A DNA stretch of 64,000 bases, taken from positions 62,001 through 126,000 of the forward strand of contig NZ_JAJJPA010000004.1 of NCBI RefSeq assembly GCF_020907985.1, read 5' to 3'. Numbering within the stretch: the stretch's first letter is position 1; each line of letters opens with the position of its first letter. Source of the DNA: Kitasatospora humi. Lineage in GTDB: Bacteria > Actinomycetota > Actinomycetes > Streptomycetales > Streptomycetaceae. Positions 43,362-51,130 of the stretch are shown piece after piece. Below the pieces are notes generated by a model. The model was not told where the DNA came from. It ran no database searches and saw only the letters and a list, made by a program, of their open reading frames with translations. Both the position numbers and the translations under genes were made by a program.

Positions 43362-43897
43362 GACGTCCGCCCGGCGGCGTCCAACCGGATCTCCAGGAGC
43401 TGGCCCGGCCACGGCGGGCCGTCCGGCCGCTCGACCACGAAGGGTTCGGCCTCGGTGAAGCCGAGGGCGCGGTAGGCGGCGACCAGGCGGCGGTCGTCGC
43501 CCCCGTAGCAGTCGACCCGCAGCAGGGGGAGGCCGCGGCGGGCGGTCTCGGCGCGGGCGTCGGCGATCAGGGCGGCGCCGATGCCGGTGTTCTTGCGGGT
43601 CCGGTCGGTGGCGAGGAAGCGGATGTACAGCTCGGGGACGTCGGCGGGCGGGATGTACTGCGCCAGCTCCTCGGCGAGCACGCAGACGCCCACCAGCTGC
43701 CCGCCGTCGTCCTCCGCGATCCGCATCAGGTAGTCGGTGGCGAACTTGGTCATTTGGGCCACCCGGGCCTCGTTGCCGGACCACGGTTGGTCGCCCCACT
43801 GCCCGGTGCGCCCCTGGGCGACCAGCCATTCCATGGTGGCGTCGAGCATGGCGAGAATGGCTGGGACGTCGTCGGGGCCCCCGGTTCGAATCTTCAT
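43358..43897 (-). CDS. GNAT-family N-acetyltransferase
   Basis: A 179-residue acetyltransferase. IRTGGPDDVPAILAMLDATMEWL is the first strand-helix unit, LYIRFLATDRTRKNTGIGAALIADA (read in parts) contains the acetyl-CoA loop (R/Q-x-x-G-x-G/A here as RKNTGIG), and YRALGFTEAEPF is the end motif. It precedes pepE with a 4-base overlap. The substrate is unknown; the coupling with an Asp-dipeptidase hints at a small peptide or amino acid derivative. Confidence 0.85.
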   Translation of the reverse strand: MKIRTGGPDDVPAILAMLDATMEWLVAQGRTGQWGDQPWSGNEARVAQMTKFATDYLMRIAEDDGGQLVGVCVLAEELAQYIPPADVPELYIRFLATDRTRKNTGIGAALIADARAETARRGLPLLRVDCYGGDDRRLVAAYRALGFTEAEPFVVERPDGPPWPGQLLEIRLDAAGRTS

Positions 43898-44166
43898 GCG
43901 ATCTTGTCTACACCGGGCGGCGGTGGTGCGTCACGGGGTTGGCGCGGCCGCGAACGGCCCGACGGGAGTGCACGTGGCGATGGTCGCGCCGGCCGCGGGC
44001 TGCGTGGGTACCACCTGCCCGGCTGCCGCGTGCCGTCCGTGAAGTCGTGCACTGGTGCCCGGTTGCAGCCCGCCGGCGGTCAACGGCTGCCGAGTCGTGG
44101 CCTCGGACTGACCGCCCGCGGACGGCACCAAGCCTTGCCGTACACCCTCGAGGGCGGCCCGGTTGA

Positions 44167-44679
44167 CTACCCCTCGGTCACCGCCGGGGCCGGGTTCGTC
44201 CAGGGCGAGCGGGTGCCGGAGGAGGCGGGGGGCGCGGTTGGTGAGGCGGTTCGGGTGGGCGCGCCGTTGGTCGGCAGGGCGGTGGGCGTGGGCGTGCCGT
44301 TGGGCGGTGTGGGGCTGGGGGTGGGCGTGCCGTTGGGCTGCGTGGGGCTGGGGGTGGGTGTGCCGTTGGGCTGAGTGGGGAGCGGGGTGGGGGCGAAGCA
44401 GTTGGTCGGCGAGGCGACCGGGCCGGCTGCCGCCGGGTTCACCCGTCCCGTCCCCGGCCGTGCCGCCTGCGCCCCGAAGGCCACCCCGGCCCCCAGCACC
44501 ACCACTGCGGCCGCCGCGCCGCTCACCAGCAGCCGGCGCCGCCGCCGGGCGCGGCCGACCATCGCGGGTGCGTCGAAGACCGGCGGTTGCGGGTCGTTCG
44601 CGTAGTTCTCCATAGCCTGGACCAGTGCCTTTCCGAACTCGGGATCGTGGGTGTCGGAACCGTGCCGGGGGATCGTCAT
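44167..44679 (-). CDS. Membrane protein with Thr/Pro-rich outside tail, coupled to an ECF sigma factor
   Basis: A 170-residue protein: cytoplasmic part (1-52) with FGKALVQAMENYANDPQP and a basic stop RARRRRRL, one membrane helix (LVSGAAAAVVVLGAGVAFGA), and an outside tail made of repeats of the type QPNGTPTPSPT. The start is ATG 44679 or GTG 44682, both overlapping the sigma-factor stop codon, so it is translationally coupled. Position and topology suggest an anti-sigma-like or sensor partner, although no zinc-binding anti-sigma motif is present. The tail is encoded by a 36-bp-type repeat, which makes its length prone to change. Confidence 0.75.
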   Translation of the reverse strand: MTIPRHGSDTHDPEFGKALVQAMENYANDPQPPVFDAPAMVGRARRRRRLLVSGAAAAVVVLGAGVAFGAQAARPGTGRVNPAAAGPVASPTNCFAPTPLPTQPNGTPTPSPTQPNGTPTPSPTPPNGTPTPTALPTNGAPTRTASPTAPPASSGTRSPWTNPAPAVTEG

Positions 44680-45194
44680 CACGCACCTTCGAACTGCGGG
44701 AGATTGGTCGAGGAAGCCCGGAGCTTGGCCATCCCCCGGGCCAGTTGGGAGCGCACCGAGCTGGGCGAGATGCCCAGCGTCCCGGCGATCTCCTCGGGCC
44801 CCTGGTCGTGCAGGTAGTGCAGCACCACCACGGTGCGCATGCCGATCGGCAGCCCGTGCAGTGCCCGGACCAGCCCGTCGCGCAGCTCCACCTGCCGGTA
44901 CGAGTCGTGCGGGTCGGCCCGCTCGGGCACCTCGAACCGCTCGCCGGCCCGTTTGGCGCGCCGCCAGCGGTCGTTGGCCAGGTTGACGAGGATCCGCCGG
45001 ACGTACGCCTCGGGTGAGTCCGCCGCCGCGATCCGCCGCCAGCGTCGGCACGCCTTCTCCAGCGCCTCCTGCACCAAGTCCTCGGCAACCTGCTGATGTC
45101 CGGTCAGCACGTAGGCGGTTCGGAAGAGCGCCGCGGAGCGCTGCTCGACGAACTCGACGAAGTCGAGCCGCTCAGCCCGCTGCCAGCTGCCCAC
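44679..45194 (-). CDS. SigE-family ECF RNA polymerase sigma factor
   Basis: A 171-residue extracytoplasmic-function sigma factor. Region 2 is FVEQRSAALFRTAYVLTGHQ ... AEDLVQEALEKACRRW, and region 4 is LHGLPIGMRTVVVLHYLHDQGPEEIAGTLGISPSSVRSQLARG (shown in parts). This is the actinobacterial SigE-like group found with membrane-bound partners. GTG 45194 follows GAGGAGG. The downstream coupled gene encodes the likely partner. No target promoter could be read. Confidence 0.9.
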   Translation of the reverse strand: MGSWQRAERLDFVEFVEQRSAALFRTAYVLTGHQQVAEDLVQEALEKACRRWRRIAAADSPEAYVRRILVNLANDRWRRAKRAGERFEVPERADPHDSYRQVELRDGLVRALHGLPIGMRTVVVLHYLHDQGPEEIAGTLGISPSSVRSQLARGMAKLRASSTNLPQFEGA

Positions 45195-45273
45195 AGGTCC
45201 TCCTCGCTACGGTTCCTGCCCCCATGACGGCGACCGGGCGGGGATTGCTGCACGGCGGTCGGCGTGACCTGCG

Positions 45274-45560
45274 TCACGCGGGCGGGCAGGCCAGGTGGTC
45301 GCCGAGTGCCCTGCAAGCTGGGCGGCCGCGGGCACGGCGCCTGCCGTCCGGGGCGGGCGCGGGTGGCCAGGCCCGTGGCGTGCAGGACGCATAGCTGCTG
45401 GGAGACCGCATTCGGGATGACCCGGAGGCGGTGGGCCGGCTCCCCCGTGGCGTGCGGCTCCTCCAGGAGGGCGAGCAGGCGGGCGCGCGGTGGTGCGCCG
45501 ATCAGGACCGCGAAGTCGGACGGGTCGACTTCCGGTGGCGGTGGTGCCGGGTTCGTCTCC
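45274..45560 (-). pseudogene. Remnant of an ArsR-type winged-helix regulator
   Basis: Translated backwards from about 45530, the DNA gives FAVLIGAPPRARLLALLEEP, then HATGEPAHRLRVIPNAVSQQ and LCVLHATGLATRARPGRQ, a clear ArsR helix-turn-helix. The expected end LGDHLACPPA plus TGA (45274-45276) is present but in a different frame, so a frameshift lies between GRQ and LGD. No N-terminal part or start codon is found upstream. It is therefore a decayed 3' fragment. Confidence 0.75.
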
Positions 45561-45684
45561 GCACAGGTGGTCCACGTCGCGGGCGGGCCGGTCGACTGAC
45601 GGGCGAACCGGGTAGGACACCGTGTCAGTGGCCGTGTCAGGGCGGCGACAGGGGGGTGTCAGGCTAGCTGCCGATAGTTGACGC

Positions 45685-46617
45685 ATGACTTCGAACAACA
45701 CCGCCTCAAACAGCGCCACTTCGACTCGGCCCACTCCTCCGCTCGGGGGGTTCCAGGAGGTCGACGGCCGCCGGATCTTCGTGCACCGCGCGGGCAGCGG
45801 CGACGGACCGGCCGTCGTCTTCCTGCCCGGCGCCAGTGCGGTCGGCCTGGACTACTTCGGCATCCAGCAGCAGGTCGCGCAGTTCGCCACCGCCGTGGTC
45901 TACGACCGCGCCGGCACCGGCTACAGCGACGAGGCCCCGCTGCCGCGCACCGGCGCCGCGGTCGCCACTGAACTGCACGAGCTGCTGCACGCCCAGGGCA
46001 TCGCCGGCCCGTACGTCCTGGTGGCGCACTCCCTCGGCGGTGCCTACGCGCACCGGTTCGCGCAGCTCTACCAGCAGGAGGTGGCCGGGCTGGTCTGGCT
46101 GGACGCCTTCCACCGCGACTGGGACGACTTCCTGCCCGCCGAGGCGAGCCTGGCGGCGGGCGAGGAGATCGCGCCCACGGAGGAGCAACTGCGGCAGGCG
46201 CTGCCGTTCATGCGCGGCTTCGTCGCCGAGATGCTGGCCGACTACCCGGAGCACGTGCGGGAGTCGCTGGTCGAGTACCACGTGAGTGACCGCTGGATCC
46301 ACGCCGGCATCGCCGAGCGCGCCTCGATGACCGCCCTCGCCGGCGAACTGCGGACCGGGCCGGGCATCCCCGACGTCCCGCTGATCGCGCTCACCCCGCT
46401 GGCCGTCGACCCCGCCCAGCAGGCGCTGATGTCGGAGGAGACGCTGCGCCAGGTGCACGAGGGCAAGACCCGGCTGTACGAGGCCCTGGCGAACGGGGTC
46501 TCGCACGGTGAGCACCGCATCCTCTCCGACACCAACCACAGCCAGCTGTGCTTCGAGCGTGCCGATGCCGTGGTCCAGGCGATCCACGACGTCGTCGACT
46601 GGGCGACCCGTTCCTGA
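45685..46617 (+). CDS. Alpha/beta hydrolase
   Basis: A 310-residue hydrolase. The oxyanion loop is FLPGASAVGLDYFG, the nucleophile elbow AHSLGG, an acidic residue follows in VWLDAF, and the catalytic His is near the end in DTNHSQL. VYDRAGTGYSDEAPLP is typical of the esterase/haloperoxidase-like group (Abhydrolase_6). The first 20 residues are Ser/Thr/Asn-rich and lack a signal peptide pattern. Substrate unknown. The next small gene follows after 52 bases. Confidence 0.88.
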   Translation: MTSNNTASNSATSTRPTPPLGGFQEVDGRRIFVHRAGSGDGPAVVFLPGASAVGLDYFGIQQQVAQFATAVVYDRAGTGYSDEAPLPRTGAAVATELHELLHAQGIAGPYVLVAHSLGGAYAHRFAQLYQQEVAGLVWLDAFHRDWDDFLPAEASLAAGEEIAPTEEQLRQALPFMRGFVAEMLADYPEHVRESLVEYHVSDRWIHAGIAERASMTALAGELRTGPGIPDVPLIALTPLAVDPAQQALMSEETLRQVHEGKTRLYEALANGVSHGEHRILSDTNHSQLCFERADAVVQAIHDVVDWATRS

Positions 46618-46669
46618 CCAACCCCTTCCATCCCGTTCGACCCACTGATCCAGAAGGAGCACACCCCTC

Positions 46670-47074
46670 ATGACCGTCACCCTCACCGACCAGGACAAGA
46701 CCACCCTGCGGATCGCCGCGTACGGCGCCGTAGCGCTGCTGACGGCCGCCGGTGCCGCCGGCGGCAAGCCGCACCGGATCGCAACCGACGGATCCATCGC
46801 CCTGGCCTCCGCGACCGGCGCGGTCGGACACGTGCTCGGCGAGAACCCGGGGGCGGTGAAGCTGAACGGCAAGACCGTGGCCGAGATCGCCGACCAGGTG
46901 CTGCCTGCGCTGACGGGGGCCATGACCCTGCTCAAGCGGCAGGATGCGGCCGAGGCCGAGAACTTCCGCGGCATCGTCACCGTCGCCATCGAAGCGGCCA
47001 CCCACCGTAGCGAGCCCAGCCCCACGCTGGCGGCGATGGCCCGCAAGATCACTGAAGCCCTCGATGCCGCCTGA
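46670..47074 (+). CDS. Conserved hypothetical protein
   Basis: A 134-residue protein, mainly helical: LTDQDKTTLRIAAYGAVALLTAAGAAGGKPH, then a Ser/Thr stretch IATDGSIALASATGAVGHVLGE, and LPALTGAMTLLKRQDAAEAENFR. I cannot name a family. AAGGAG is ten bases before ATG 46670, and codon bias is strong, so it is very likely expressed. It follows the hydrolase on the same strand, and the ThpR-type gene follows 72 bases later. A role in stress or redox handling would be speculation. Confidence 0.7.
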   Translation: MTVTLTDQDKTTLRIAAYGAVALLTAAGAAGGKPHRIATDGSIALASATGAVGHVLGENPGAVKLNGKTVAEIADQVLPALTGAMTLLKRQDAAEAENFRGIVTVAIEAATHRSEPSPTLAAMARKITEALDAA

Positions 47075-47146
47075 CGGGCCGCGGATCCGGGGCCGGGGAG
47101 CCGCAGCGAAGACGTGGAAGAGGCGGGACGGGCGGAGAATGGGGTC

Positions 47147-47734
47147 ATGAGGCTCTTCGTCGCGGTGCTGCCCCCGTCCGAGGTACTCGCCGAGCTGGAC
47201 GCCGCCGTGGCGCCGCTGCGTGAGCTGCCGGGCGCGGAGCGGCTGCGTTGGACGGCAGCCCAGGGGCGGCACCTGACGCTGGCCTTCCTCGGCGCGGTGG
47301 ACGAGGAGCAGCTGCCGGCGCTGGAGGACGGGCTGGCGCAGGCGGTACTGGGACACCCGGTGCACCGGCTGCGGCTCGCCGGCGGCGGGCGCTTCGGCGA
47401 CCGGGTGCTCTGGGTGGGGCTGGCGGGCGAGACCTGGGCGCTGCGCGGGCTGGCGCGCTCGGTGGCCACGGTGACGGGTGAGGTGCTGGAGCAGGAGGCA
47501 CCCGAGCTCGGTGAGGCGCTCGAGTACCACCCCCACCTCACCCTGGCCCGCACCGGCCGCAGCGGCCACCACGGCGCAGCGGAACGAAAGGCACTGCGGG
47601 CGGCGGCCGAGCGGCTGGAGACGTTCCAGGGGGCGGAGTTCACGGTGGCGTCGGTGCACCTGATGCGCAGTGAGTTCCATGGCGGACCTGCGCAGTACAC
47701 CCGGGTGCGCAGTTGGGCGCTGCACGAGGCCTGA
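47147..47734 (+). CDS. thpR: RNA 2',3'-cyclic phosphodiesterase (2H family)
   Basis: A 195-residue 2H-phosphoesterase. Both catalytic HxTx motifs are present: HLTLAF (about residue 43) and HLTLAR (about 128), and MRLFVAVLPP at the N-terminus and VHLMRSEFHGGPAQYT near the end are typical of ThpR/LigT. It opens 2',3'-cyclic ends of RNA. ATG 47147 is used; an earlier ATG at 47114 lacks family sequence. Ends four bases before the convergent tautomerase gene. Confidence 0.9.
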   Translation: MRLFVAVLPPSEVLAELDAAVAPLRELPGAERLRWTAAQGRHLTLAFLGAVDEEQLPALEDGLAQAVLGHPVHRLRLAGGGRFGDRVLWVGLAGETWALRGLARSVATVTGEVLEQEAPELGEALEYHPHLTLARTGRSGHHGAAERKALRAAAERLETFQGAEFTVASVHLMRSEFHGGPAQYTRVRSWALHEA

Positions 47735-47738
47735 TGAC

Positions 47739-48170
47739 TCAGCCCACTCGGCCGGCCCGCACCGCCTCCGGGCTCATCCGGGTGTCGAACCCGGTCTCGG
47801 GGTCGATGGTCCGGCCCAGCGCCCACCAGTTCTCCGCAGCGGTTTCCAGAACGGTCATCAGAACGTCCTCGCGGCGCATCCCCGTGGTGGCCGCGAGGCG
47901 GTCGGCGACGGCTTCGAACAGTGCCGACTTCTGGGCCGGGGGCCGGCGGTTGAAGGTCATGCGGATGATCACGGAGTCGGCGCTGCGCTCGACTCCGAAG
48001 AACGTCGGTGCGTGCAGGATGCCACCGGGCTCCATGTCGTGCACGACATGGAAGCGGTCGTCCTCCGGGATCTGGAGCACCTCCCGCATCGACTCGTGGA
48101 CCGCGGCGGAGACGGCCTCGCGGAACTCCGGGGACTTGCCCTTGCGCAGGTAGATCTCAACGAAAGGCAT
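47739..48170 (-). CDS. Tautomerase (4-oxalocrotonate tautomerase-like) family protein
   Basis: A 143-residue protein starting MPFVEIYLRKGKSPEFREAVS, with the N-terminal catalytic proline exposed after Met removal, as in the 4-OT/MIF superfamily. A second half (VIIRMTFNRRPPAQKSALFEAV) repeats the beta-alpha-beta fold, so it is a fused two-unit member. It is divergent from a LysR regulator by 116 bases and probably controlled by it. ATG 48170 with AAGGAGCC upstream; an in-frame ATG at 48275 overlaps the divergent promoter. Substrate unknown. Confidence 0.85.
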   Translation of the reverse strand: MPFVEIYLRKGKSPEFREAVSAAVHESMREVLQIPEDDRFHVVHDMEPGGILHAPTFFGVERSADSVIIRMTFNRRPPAQKSALFEAVADRLAATTGMRREDVLMTVLETAAENWWALGRTIDPETGFDTRMSPEAVRAGRVG

Positions 48171-48249
48171 GGCGGCTCCTTGGCACAAGTCGGGTGCGGG
48201 TCCGCGCAGTTCGGCGCGGCTGACACGGGCAACGCTAGGTGGCGCTCCG

Positions 48250-48277
48250 CCATGCGGCCAGCGAAACTCTGGCATGG
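48250..48277. promoter_or_regulatory. Inverted repeat in the LysR/tautomerase intergenic region
   Basis: CCATGC (48250-48255) and GCATGG (48272-48277) form an inverted repeat, 10 bases before the LysR start. It could be the regulator's own site. The classical T-N11-A box is not clearly satisfied, so this is tentative. Confidence 0.4.
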
Positions 48278-48286
48278 TGGGTATGC

Positions 48287-49204
48287 ATGAACGTCATGGA
48301 ACCCTCGCTGACCGGCTTGCGGGTCCTGCGCGAGATCGCCGAGCGCGGCAGTTTCAGCGCCGCCGCCGCAGAGCTCGGCTACACCCAGTCCGCCGTCTCG
48401 CGGCAGGTCGCCGCCCTCGAGCGCGCGGCCGGGGTGAAGCTGTTCGACCGCGGCCCCGGCGGCGTCGCGCTCACGGCACCGGGCGCGACCCTGCTGCGGC
48501 ACGCGGTCGTCGCGCTGGACGCGCTCGCCGCGGCCGAGCGGGAGCTGAAGGGCGTGGCGCCCGAATGCAGTGTCGTGCGGCTCGGCACCTTCCCCAGCGC
48601 CGGAACGCTCATCCTGCCGCGCACGCTCGCCGTACTGCGCCGCACCCAACCCGGCATCCGCGTCACGACGCGCGAGGCCACAACCCCGGCGCTGGTACGC
48701 GCGCTGCGGGCGCGCACGATCGACCTGGCCATCCTCGCGGTCCGCCCGCCCTACCGGCCCCTGGACGACCAGACTCCACGCCTGGAGTGCGAGACCCTCC
48801 TGGAGACGAAGCTCCTGCTTGCGGTACCGGCCGACAGCGGTCTGGGCAACCGGGACGTGGTGGACCTGGAGGAACTGGCCGGTCAGGAATGGATCGCCGG
48901 TGGATCCAACCCCGCCGAGCCGATGATGGGCGTCTGGCCGGGGTTGCCCGGACGGCCGCGCATCACGCATACCGCCCGCGACTGGCTGACCAAGCTTCAC
49001 CTGGTCGCAGCGGGCAGCGGCATCACCACTGTGCCGCAGGGGCTGGCCGACGTGGTTCCCGCGGGCGTACGCCTGGTCGAGGTCCGCGGAGGCCCCGCCG
49101 AACACCGCCGGGTCGTCCTTGCCCGCCTTCCCGGTCCGCGCCCGCCGGGCGTCGCACAGGTCATCCAGGTCCTGCACCGCGAGGCGGCCCGTCGGCCTGC
49201 CTGA
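48287..49204 (+). CDS. LysR-family transcription regulator
   Basis: A 305-residue regulator. Helix-turn-helix: GSFSAAAAELGYTQSAVSRQVAALERAAGVKLFDR (shown as one motif region, residues about 21-55), followed by the effector domain beginning VVRLGTFPSAGTLILPRTL and LHLVAAGSGITTVPQGLAD. It is divergent from the tautomerase gene, the common target arrangement. ATG 48287 or ATG 48296 could start it; no strong ribosome site supports one. The ligand is unknown. Confidence 0.88.
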   Translation: MNVMEPSLTGLRVLREIAERGSFSAAAAELGYTQSAVSRQVAALERAAGVKLFDRGPGGVALTAPGATLLRHAVVALDALAAAERELKGVAPECSVVRLGTFPSAGTLILPRTLAVLRRTQPGIRVTTREATTPALVRALRARTIDLAILAVRPPYRPLDDQTPRLECETLLETKLLLAVPADSGLGNRDVVDLEELAGQEWIAGGSNPAEPMMGVWPGLPGRPRITHTARDWLTKLHLVAAGSGITTVPQGLADVVPAGVRLVEVRGGPAEHRRVVLARLPGPRPPGVAQVIQVLHREAARRPA

Positions 49205-49243
49205 GAAGCCCCGGAACGAACCGCGCCTGCGGCACCTCCCAGG

Positions 49244-49432
49244 TCACTGGCGGAGCGCCTCGGCGATCAGCAGGAGTTCGGTGGGGAGCAGCGGGCGGAG
49301 CTGGACGAGGACGGCCCCGGTGAGGGTGACGCGGAGGCCGGCGGAAAGGTCGGCGACATCGACTTCCCGGTCCACGAGTGCGTCCTCCAACTCGTCGAGT
49401 GCGGCCCGCGCCTGGCGGATCGCGGGCATCAC
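49244..49432 (-). CDS. Small acidic helical protein, coupled to the gene before it
   Basis: A 62-residue protein (MPAIRQARAALDELEDALVDREVD ... LRPLLPTELLLIAEALRQ). Heptad-like spacing in ARAALDELEDALVD suggests a helical hairpin. Its start, GTG 49432 or ATG 49429, overlaps the TGA of the 98-residue gene upstream. No family name. Located opposite an XRE-type regulator, where short Streptomyces-specific genes are usual. Confidence 0.6.
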   Translation of the reverse strand: MMPAIRQARAALDELEDALVDREVDVADLSAGLRVTLTGAVLVQLRPLLPTELLLIAEALRQ

Positions 49433-49725
49433 GGAGCGGACTTCGTCAGCCACTTGGCGTCCACCTCCCACTCGGCGCCACCGCGCTCGGGGCGGAGGTA
49501 GACGAGCCGGCGGTGGCGGTCCATGAAGGCGCCGGTGCGTCGGTTGAGCGTGTCGTAGATCAACTCCCCACGCCGTCGCGGCTCATAGGGCACTTCGGGC
49601 GGCTGCGCGCCACTGGGATCAGCCGTGGGGTACGTGGGCGCGAGGCGGGCGAGTCGCTCGGGGTGCCCGCCGCAGTTGGCGGGACAGCGGCACGGGGGGA
49701 GGCTGCGGTCGTCGGGGATGGACAT
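49429..49725 (-). CDS. Hypothetical protein with N-terminal cysteine cluster
   Basis: A 98-residue protein: SLPPCRCPANCGGHPERLA holds three cysteines and a histidine spaced as C-x-C-x3-C-x3-H, possibly a metal site; the second half (RGELIYDTLNRRTGAFMDRHRRLVYLRPERGG, in parts) looks like a small beta-sheet domain. Translation of the next gene is coupled to its stop codon. It is divergent from the XRE regulator by 152 bases. I do not recognise the family. Confidence 0.6.
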   Translation of the reverse strand: MSIPDDRSLPPCRCPANCGGHPERLARLAPTYPTADPSGAQPPEVPYEPRRRGELIYDTLNRRTGAFMDRHRRLVYLRPERGGAEWEVDAKWLTKSAP

Positions 49726-49877
49726 CGTGGGTGGCTCTCTGTGAGGGAGGTAGTGGGGCGAACCAGGATCCGTCGGGCGAACTTGGCCGGTTCGCCTGCA
49801 CGATCAGTTTCGGCGTGTGATGCTGCGGTGACAACCGGTTGCGCAAGACGCTGGAACAGATTGTTGAGGTGGCGGTC

Positions 49878-50834
49878 ATGGCCGTGAACCTGGATGTCGT
49901 TGACGGTGGCGCCCTCGACGAGAAGCGGATGACCTGGGGGGACGTGCTGCGGATGATCCGGGAGGAACGGGGCCTCACCCAGGCGCAGCTCGCCGACCTG
50001 GTGAAGGCCCATCAGACGATGATCAGCCACCTGGAGTTGGGCAAGACCCCGCCGGACGAGAAGTGGGCACGGCTCCTCGACGAGAAGTTGGACGCCGGCG
50101 GTCGGCTGGTGATGGCGTTCAAGCTGGTGGAGCCGTACCTTGCGCAGCCTCAGGCGAAGTGGGATGCCTTCAAGGACTTCAAGAAGCTTGAGAGTCAGGC
50201 GGTCCGACTGTACGAATTCTCCACCGGCAGGATCACCGGGTTGCTGCAGAGCGAGGCATACATGCGCGCGCTCTATCGGTTGCACAATCCATGGGAGTCT
50301 GACGAGGAGATCGGCGAGCGGGTGGTCGAGAGACTTGGGCGGCAGGCCATCCTGTTCAGAGCGGACCGTGCCCGGCTGATCAACGTGATCGACGAAGCGG
50401 TGTTGCGGCGCGTGGTGGGTGGGCCCGCAGTGATGCGGGAGCAGCACGCGCACATGCTGACCATGATGCAACTGCCCAACGTCAACGTCCAGGTGCTGCC
50501 ATTCGCGGCGGGGGCGGTTACTCCAGCGCCCATGAGCGGCATGACCATTCTTGAGCTGGCGAACGGTCGGAAGCGCGTGTACTCGGAAAGCCTGGCGCAT
50601 GGTCATATCATCGAAAGCGCGCGCCAGGTGAGGCAGTACGTTGATGACTATGATGAGGTTCGGGCGCAGGCGCTGTCGCATGCGGCGTCTGCGGAGCTGA
50701 TCCGAGATGTCATGGAAGGACTGCCGGGTGAACAGCGTCTCGTGGATCAAGAGCAGCTACTCGGGCGGCAACAGCGGCCAGTGCGTCGAGTGCGCCCCGC
50801 CGTCCGCTATCCACGGCGTCGTTCCCGTGCGTGA
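49878..50834 (+). CDS. XRE-family regulator with DUF5753-like C-terminal domain
   Basis: A 318-residue protein. The helix-turn-helix is VLRMIREERGLTQAQLADLVKAHQTMISHLELG (residues about 23-55, read in parts). The C-terminal domain contains LYEFSTGRITGLLQSEAYMRAL, VIDEAVLRRVVGG and VNVQVLPFAAGAVTP, the features of DUF5753 in Scr1-like regulators, which usually pair with a small DUF397 protein. ATG 49878 follows GAGGTGG. The frame runs 107 bases into the DUF397 gene with a basic tail (QQRPVRRVRPAVRYPRRRSRA) that looks non-native, so an original nearer stop codon may have been lost. Confidence 0.87.
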   Translation: MAVNLDVVDGGALDEKRMTWGDVLRMIREERGLTQAQLADLVKAHQTMISHLELGKTPPDEKWARLLDEKLDAGGRLVMAFKLVEPYLAQPQAKWDAFKDFKKLESQAVRLYEFSTGRITGLLQSEAYMRALYRLHNPWESDEEIGERVVERLGRQAILFRADRARLINVIDEAVLRRVVGGPAVMREQHAHMLTMMQLPNVNVQVLPFAAGAVTPAPMSGMTILELANGRKRVYSESLAHGHIIESARQVRQYVDDYDEVRAQALSHAASAELIRDVMEGLPGEQRLVDQEQLLGRQQRPVRRVRPAVRYPRRRSRA

Positions 50835-50931
50835 CTCCAAGGATCCCGACGGCCCGGCCCTGGTCTTCCCGTCCCCCTCCTTCTCCGCCTTCGTGGCCGG
50901 CCTCAAGGACGGCTCGCTCGCGCTGAGTTGA
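50728..50931 (+). CDS. DUF397-domain protein
   Basis: A 67-residue protein of the small family that accompanies Scr1-type regulators: SVSWIKSSYSGGNSGQCVECAP, VPVRDSKDPDGPALVF and FSAFVAGLKDGSLAL are the family hallmarks. GTG 50728 has GGAAGGA seven bases upstream. It overlaps the end of the regulator gene by 107 bases in another frame. Such pairs have been linked to development or antibiotic regulation, and some behave like toxin-antitoxin or sigma/anti-sigma-like modules; the biochemistry is not settled. Confidence 0.9.
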   Translation: MNSVSWIKSSYSGGNSGQCVECAPPSAIHGVVPVRDSKDPDGPALVFPSPSFSAFVAGLKDGSLALS

Positions 50932-51074
50932 TCAAGACGCGGGCAGGACTGCGCAGACAGGATTGGGGCAATCGTTCGGCCTGCCCGGCGGCGGTGCGCG
51001 TAGCCGCCCTGGTCGCCTGTTCGAAGGCGAAGCGCCGTCACCCCGTGCTACCGTGCGACCACTAAGCGATAGTT

Positions 51075-51129
51075 GACCCCGGCGGTGTTAGCAGCACCCC
51101 GGGGTCCGGCACCAGGAGTCAGACCTCCT
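51075..51129 (+). promoter_or_regulatory. Structured leader with sequestered ribosome site
   Basis: GACCCCGG (51075-51082) pairs with CCGGGGTC (51099-51106), an 8-bp stem with a 16-base loop. Immediately after, AGGAG (51114-51118) can pair with CTCCT (51125-51129), hiding the ribosome site right before ATG 51131. Two consecutive hairpins of this kind suggest translational control. Confidence 0.5.
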
Positions 51130-51130
51130 C

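Noticed and set aside
43931..44166. C-terminal extension of the sigma-partner membrane protein in another frame
   Set aside because: A frame continues with QPAAGATIATCTPVGPF-like sequence, but it needs a frameshift, and the normal TAG at 44167 ends the protein in its own frame; evidence is too thin.
45207..45734. A 175-codon minus-strand gene
   Set aside because: It is in a different frame from the readable ArsR remnant on the same strand and has no family features or ribosome site.
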